From assembly GCF_030693625.1 (NCBI RefSeq), contig NZ_JAUYAF010000005.1, forward strand, positions 1 through 34,101: a stretch of 34,101 nt of DNA. The letters are read 5' to 3'. The stretch is from Phenylobacterium sp. Its GTDB lineage: Bacteria; Pseudomonadota; Alphaproteobacteria; Caulobacterales; Caulobacteraceae. The notes under the pieces are model-generated. The model had not been told where the DNA came from. It did no database searches and saw only the letters and a list, made by a program, of their open reading frames with translations. Made by a program: the position numbers and the translations under genes. Shown piece after piece: positions 31,953-34,101 of the stretch. Within the stretch, counting starts at the first letter, position 1; every line of letters begins with the position of its first letter.

Positions 31953-32159
31953 GTGGACGAGAGAATGATGCGCAAGCTCGAGGGCCACATGCGGGGCACC
32001 TTCGCCAATGCGCGGATCAACTTGGTCCCGCGTCCGAAACAGAAGGACTCGGCTGAGGTCTATATCAACGACGAGTTCATCGGCGTGGTCTTCGAGGACG
32101 AAGACGGCGACGGCTCCTTCATGTTCGAGATGGCGATCCTCGCCGAAGACCTGCCCTAG
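31953..32159 (+). CDS. DUF3126 family protein
   Basis: A 68-residue cytosolic protein of the DUF3126 family, small acidic proteins conserved in alphaproteobacteria with no known role. The landmarks are EGHMRGTFANARINLVPRPK and AEVYINDEFIGVVFEDEDGD, followed by SFMFEMAILAEDLP. I chose the GTG at 31953 because GAGGAG (31941-31946) lies 6 bases upstream. An in-frame ATG at 31947 directly abuts that sequence and would be too close to it. It lies 64 bases after cysE on the same strand, an arrangement I recognise from other alphaproteobacteria, and shares the 3' hairpin at 32175. A link to sulfur metabolism is only suggested by this position. Confidence 0.88.
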   Translation: MDERMMRKLEGHMRGTFANARINLVPRPKQKDSAEVYINDEFIGVVFEDEDGDGSFMFEMAILAEDLP

Positions 32160-32174
32160 CAGAATGTGGAATGG

Positions 32175-32195
32175 GCCGCCGGCCCTGCCGGCGGC
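32175..32195 (+). terminator. Hairpin after the cysE-DUF3126 unit
   Basis: The arms GCCGCCGGC (32175-32183) and GCCGGCGGC (32187-32195) are perfectly complementary with a 3-base loop, 15 bases after the DUF3126 stop. No T-tract follows. It probably marks the 3' end of the cysE transcript. Confidence 0.5.
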
Positions 32196-32297
32196 GTAGT
32201 CCCGACGCCAAGACGACGGGCCGCCTCGTCTTTGGTCTCTCAATGCAACTGTATGCGCTGCTCGCGCGCGTTGACGCCCAGGGACGACCGTTCCGTC

Positions 32298-32326
32298 GGC
32301 CGGCGCCGGAGGATCCGGAGCCGGCC
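32298..32326 (-). terminator. Nested hairpin after phoH
   Basis: The arms GGCCGGC (32298-32304) and GCCGGCC (32320-32326) enclose a second stem, CCGGA (32306-32310) and TCCGG (32314-32318), separated by one mismatch and closed by a 3-base loop. It starts 9 bases beyond the minus-strand phoH stop. No T-tract is present, so it may act with Rho or only stabilise the mRNA end. Confidence 0.5.
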
Positions 32327-32335
32327 TGGGGAGAA

Positions 32336-33100
32336 TCAGAGGACGCCCAGCATCTCGGCGACCAGCGGGTGACGAACGATGTCGCGGTCCTTCAGGCGGA
32401 CGACGGCGATGTTTGAGACGGCTTCCAGCTTGTCGGCAACCGGGCCCAGGCCCGAGAGTTCGGGCAGCAGGTCGGACTGGTTGGGGTCGCCGGTGACCAC
32501 CATGGTGGAGTGCCAGCCCAGGCGGGTCAGCAGCATCTTCAGCTGGCCGTAGGTGCAGTTCTGAGCCTCGTCGATCACCACGAAGGCGTTGTTGAGGGTC
32601 CGACCGCGCATGAACCCGACCGGAGCGATCTCGATGGCGCCCTCGGTCATCAGGGCCCGAACCCGCTTCATGGAGAGCCGGTCGGACAGGGCGTCATAGA
32701 GGGGGCGCAGGTAGGGGGCGAGCTTGTCCTCCATCTCGCCGGGCAGGAAGCCCAGGGACTCGCCGGCCTCGACGGCGGGGCGGGAGAGCACGATGCGGCC
32801 CACCTTGCCGGCCTCCAGGGCCTCCACGGCCTTGGCGATGGCGAGGTAGGTCTTGCCCGTGCCTGCCGGACCCAGCGCCATCACCAGGTTCTTGGCGTCG
32901 ATGGCGGCGATCAGTTCGTCCTGGCCCGGCGACTTGGACTTGATGGTCTTCAGATACCCCTGCTCTCGGTCATCATTGTGATGGGCCAAGGGCGACCAGG
33001 CCCGTTCTACGGGCAGGCGGCGAATCTTGCCGTCATCCTGGAATTGGCCGGCGTCGAAGGCGCCTTCGCGCACTTGTCGCTTCAGGGCTCGCTTGGTCAT
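32336..33100 (-). CDS. PhoH family ATPase
   Basis: A 254-residue PhoH-type P-loop ATPase. Walker A is GPAGTGKT (77-84) in LVMALGPAGTGKTYLAIAKA, followed by IVLSRPAVEAGESLGFLPGE. RTLNNAFVVIDEAQN is Walker B (Asp177-Glu178), and MVVTGDPNQSDLL is a helicase-like motif. The N-terminal 45 residues are basic and probably flexible. PhoH proteins are related to superfamily-1 helicases and are tied to phosphate starvation or RNA metabolism, but this short stand-alone form is separate from the PhoH-YbeY operon type. The ATG at 33100 has CGGAGG 7 bases upstream; upstream in-frame sequence to 33250 is not family-like. It is divergent from the gamma-carbonic-anhydrase gene, with a 314-base gap between. 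Confidence 0.92.
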   Translation of the reverse strand: MTKRALKRQVREGAFDAGQFQDDGKIRRLPVERAWSPLAHHNDDREQGYLKTIKSKSPGQDELIAAIDAKNLVMALGPAGTGKTYLAIAKAVEALEAGKVGRIVLSRPAVEAGESLGFLPGEMEDKLAPYLRPLYDALSDRLSMKRVRALMTEGAIEIAPVGFMRGRTLNNAFVVIDEAQNCTYGQLKMLLTRLGWHSTMVVTGDPNQSDLLPELSGLGPVADKLEAVSNIAVVRLKDRDIVRHPLVAEMLGVL

Positions 33101-33414
33101 CAAAGCCTCCGTAAGAGCATGAAAAAAGGGCGTATCCGCAATGGATCGCCCTTCGAGGTCGACTGGTGATGTGAGACAGACCGGCGTCGTGCGCAGCCCG
33201 GTGGACCGCTTTCGCTTCGCAATGCTGGCGGATGAGCCCGCCGAAGCCACAAACGCGACACCCTCGTCTCCGTCATGCGGGACGCCAGAACCGAAAACCG
33301 GCCCTAGCCGGTTCGGGAAGGCTATCGCCCTCTCGAATCGCCCGACTAAGATGATCCTAACGGGGTTAATCGCGGATTAAGCAAAGGATCCGTGACAATA
33401 GTGAGGGTGCGACA
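33101..33414. other. Divergent regulatory region, phoH / gamma-carbonic anhydrase
   Basis: This 314-base region separates two outward-facing genes and should carry both promoters. It contains a perfect 7-base hairpin, AACCGGC (33296-33302) and GCCGGTT (33307-33313) with a CCTA loop, a GAATC (33335-33339) that fits the CcrM methylation site GANTC, and the CtrA-like box listed separately. No gene is supported within it. Confidence 0.55.
33366..33380 (+). promoter_or_regulatory. Candidate CtrA binding site
   Basis: TTAATCGCGGATTAA is a perfect TTAA-N7-TTAA match, the full binding site of the alphaproteobacterial cell-cycle regulator CtrA, and is itself palindromic. It ends 34 bases before the ATG of the gamma-carbonic-anhydrase gene. 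A possible -10 (GACAAT, 33394-33399) lies 13 bases after it, so it could overlap the -35 region, as in CtrA-controlled promoters. Binding is an inference. Confidence 0.6.
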
Positions 33415-33945
33415 ATGAGTGTCTATAACTTGGGCGATGTGGCTCCGGAGCTTCCGGGTCCGGACGAATACTGGATAGCGCCAAACGCGGCGGTGATGGG
33501 AAACGTGATTCTCAAGAAAAACGCCTCGGTGTGGTTCGGTGCGACCATTCGTGGCGACAACGACCCGATCATCATCGGCGAGAACTCCAACGTTCAGGAC
33601 GGCTCGGTCCTGCACACCGACTCAGGCTCTCCCCTGACCATTGGGGCCAATGTCACGGTGGGGCACATGGTGATGCTTCACGGCTGCTCGATCGGCGACA
33701 ACTCCCTGGTGGGGATCGGCTCGATCATCCTCAACGGGGCGAAGATCGGGAAGAACTGCCTGATCGGCGCCAATGTGCTGATCACCGAGGGCAAGGAAAT
33801 CCCCGACAATTCCCTGGTCATGGGCGCCCCGGGCAAGGTGGTCCGCGAGGTCTCCGAGGGCCAGGCGCGCATGCTGGCGGGCGGGGCGATGCACTACGTG
33901 GCCAACTGGCAGCGCTATAAGAGAGAATTGAGGGCGGCGGGTTAG
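33415..33945 (+). CDS. Gamma-carbonic anhydrase family protein
   Basis: A 176-residue left-handed beta-helix protein. Hexapeptide repeats run from [20 protein letters not shown] through [18 protein letters not shown] to [20 protein letters not shown]. Three histidines at the expected zinc positions are present (His67, His84 and His89, in SVLHTD and [10 protein letters not shown]), together with Arg46 and Asp48 in TIRGDND. Gamma-class members hydrate CO2 or, more often in bacteria, have no proven activity (YrdA, PaaY and CaiE types). The acidic loop holding the extra catalytic Glu of archaeal Cam is not evident, so activity is uncertain. A short basic tail ([12 protein letters not shown]) ends the protein. 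The ATG has GAGGGTG upstream. A CtrA-like box lies 35 bases before the start, a hairpin overlaps the stop, and an insertion sequence begins within 20 bases after it. Confidence 0.93.
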   Translation: MSVYNLGDVAPELPGPDEYWIAPNAAVMGNVILKKNASVWFGATIRGDNDPIIIGENSNVQDGSVLHTDSGSPLTIGANVTVGHMVMLHGCSIGDNSLVGIGSIILNGAKIGKNCLIGANVLITEGKEIPDNSLVMGAPGKVVREVSEGQARMLAGGAMHYVANWQRYKRELRAAG

Positions 33946-33954
33946 GCCGCCCTC
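33930..33954 (+). terminator. Hairpin overlapping the gamma-carbonic-anhydrase stop
   Basis: The arms GAGGGCGGC (33930-33938) and GCCGCCCTC (33946-33954) pair perfectly around a 7-base loop that holds the TAG stop (33943-33945). No T-tract follows. The insertion sequence starts about 10 bases later. Confidence 0.5.
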
Positions 33955-34012
33955 GCACCCCTAGGGCGTATCGACATTCAGGATTCTCACGGCGAGAGAT
34001 GTCTGATTCATA

Positions 34013-34037
34013 GGGCTCCGTTCGATGGACGGAGCCC
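34013..34037 (+). promoter_or_regulatory. Hairpin sequestering the transposase ribosome binding site
   Basis: The arms GGGCTCCGT (34013-34021) and ACGGAGCCC (34029-34037) pair perfectly with a 7-base loop. The right arm contains GGAG (34031-34034), the likely ribosome binding site 8 bases before the transposase ATG at 34043. In read-through transcripts the site would be buried, a known way in which insertion sequences avoid being switched on by outside promoters. Confidence 0.6.
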
Positions 34038-34042
34038 CTTTG

Positions 34043-34101
34043 ATGTCGGTGAAGCGCTACGAGTTGAGCCAGGTGCAGTGGAAGCGGTTCGCGGACCTGC
34101 T
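34043..34101 (+). CDS. IS5-family transposase, N-terminal end (partial)
   Basis: Only the first 19 codons are in the window: MSVKRYELSQVQWKRFADL. The pattern YELS-x2-QW-x-R-x3-L is typical of the N-terminal DUF4096-type domain of IS5-family transposases or their OrfA, which would cut and join the element ends using a DDE active site located further on. I chose the ATG at 34043 because GGAG lies 8 bases upstream. An in-frame ATG at 34025, inside the hairpin loop, would add six residues. The reading frame is open to the end of the window. Whether the element encodes one protein or two by frameshifting cannot be seen. Confidence 0.72.
   Translation, partial: MSVKRYELSQVQWKRFADL

Larger units (their letters stand above)
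33964..34101 (+). mobile_element. IS5-family insertion sequence, left end
   Basis: From about GGGCGTATCGACATTCAG onward the sequence looks like the terminal repeat and leader of an IS5-type element, followed by the start of its transposase. The element runs off the window, so its right end, length and target duplication cannot be seen. The first base is uncertain by a few positions: CCCTAGGG (33959-33966) spans the junction, and its CTAG core could be the target. Confidence 0.7.

Noticed and set aside
1..34101. CRISPR arrays, phage genes, toxin-antitoxin or defence operons
   Set aside because: No regularly spaced repeats and no proteins with the relevant domains were found on either strand.

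Overview
The window is GC-rich chromosomal DNA of an alphaproteobacterium, most likely Caulobacterales (Caulobacter/Phenylobacterium type). This is inferred from the gene families present: a large TonB-dependent receptor, a TorF-type porin, the cysE-DUF3126 pair, a stand-alone PhoH ATPase, and a perfect TTAA-N7-TTAA site of the kind bound by the cell-cycle regulator CtrA. No rRNA, tRNA, CRISPR array or prophage was seen. The only mobile DNA is the left end of an IS5-family insertion sequence at the right edge.

Left part (1-13 kb). This is a metabolic and regulatory patchwork with several broken genes. It opens with the 3' two-thirds of GTP-dependent PEP carboxykinase, followed by a short XdhC-like Rossmann protein. 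Next is the relic of a hybrid histidine kinase that has lost its kinase core and carries two frameshifts and a nonsense codon. A GNAT acetyltransferase and a rhodanese then face a divergent FtrA-type regulator. A cupin, an MgtC/DUF4010 membrane protein and a frameshifted membrane protein follow. After these come gluconokinase, an ornithine-cyclodeaminase homologue, a DUF4199 membrane protein paired with a frameshifted membrane-anchored LuxR-type regulator, and a MerR regulator. The block ends with the TIGR02587/TIGR02588 membrane pair and a truncated heme-binding beta-barrel pseudogene.

Middle part (13-26 kb). This is mostly envelope biology: a UDP-sugar dehydrogenase, a secreted TesA-like SGNH esterase divergent from an ABC transporter of the YbbA/YbbP type, and a 1028-residue TonB-dependent receptor with a near-ideal UUCG terminator. 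A small secreted protein, a UDP-glucuronate-type epimerase and a WbpM/FlaA1-type dehydratase follow, and then a TorF porin. The dehydrogenase, epimerase and dehydratase could together supply uronic or amino-sugar nucleotides for surface polysaccharide.

Right part (26-34 kb). These are housekeeping and small-molecule genes: an SDR oxidoreductase, queF (queuosine), a secreted CehA-like PHP metallohydrolase, a nitroreductase divergent from a Nudix hydrolase, cysE with a DUF3126 gene, phoH, and a gamma-carbonic-anhydrase-like protein behind the CtrA-like site. The IS5-family end follows, with a hairpin that buries the transposase ribosome binding site.

I found no clear new defence or mobile system. 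The best candidates for under-described biology are the membrane LuxR/DUF4199 pair, the TIGR02587/TIGR02588 pair, the stand-alone XdhC_C protein and the CtrA-like promoter. All four broken genes lie in the first 13 kb; two of them need only one missing base, so base-calling errors should be excluded before they are treated as true pseudogenes.
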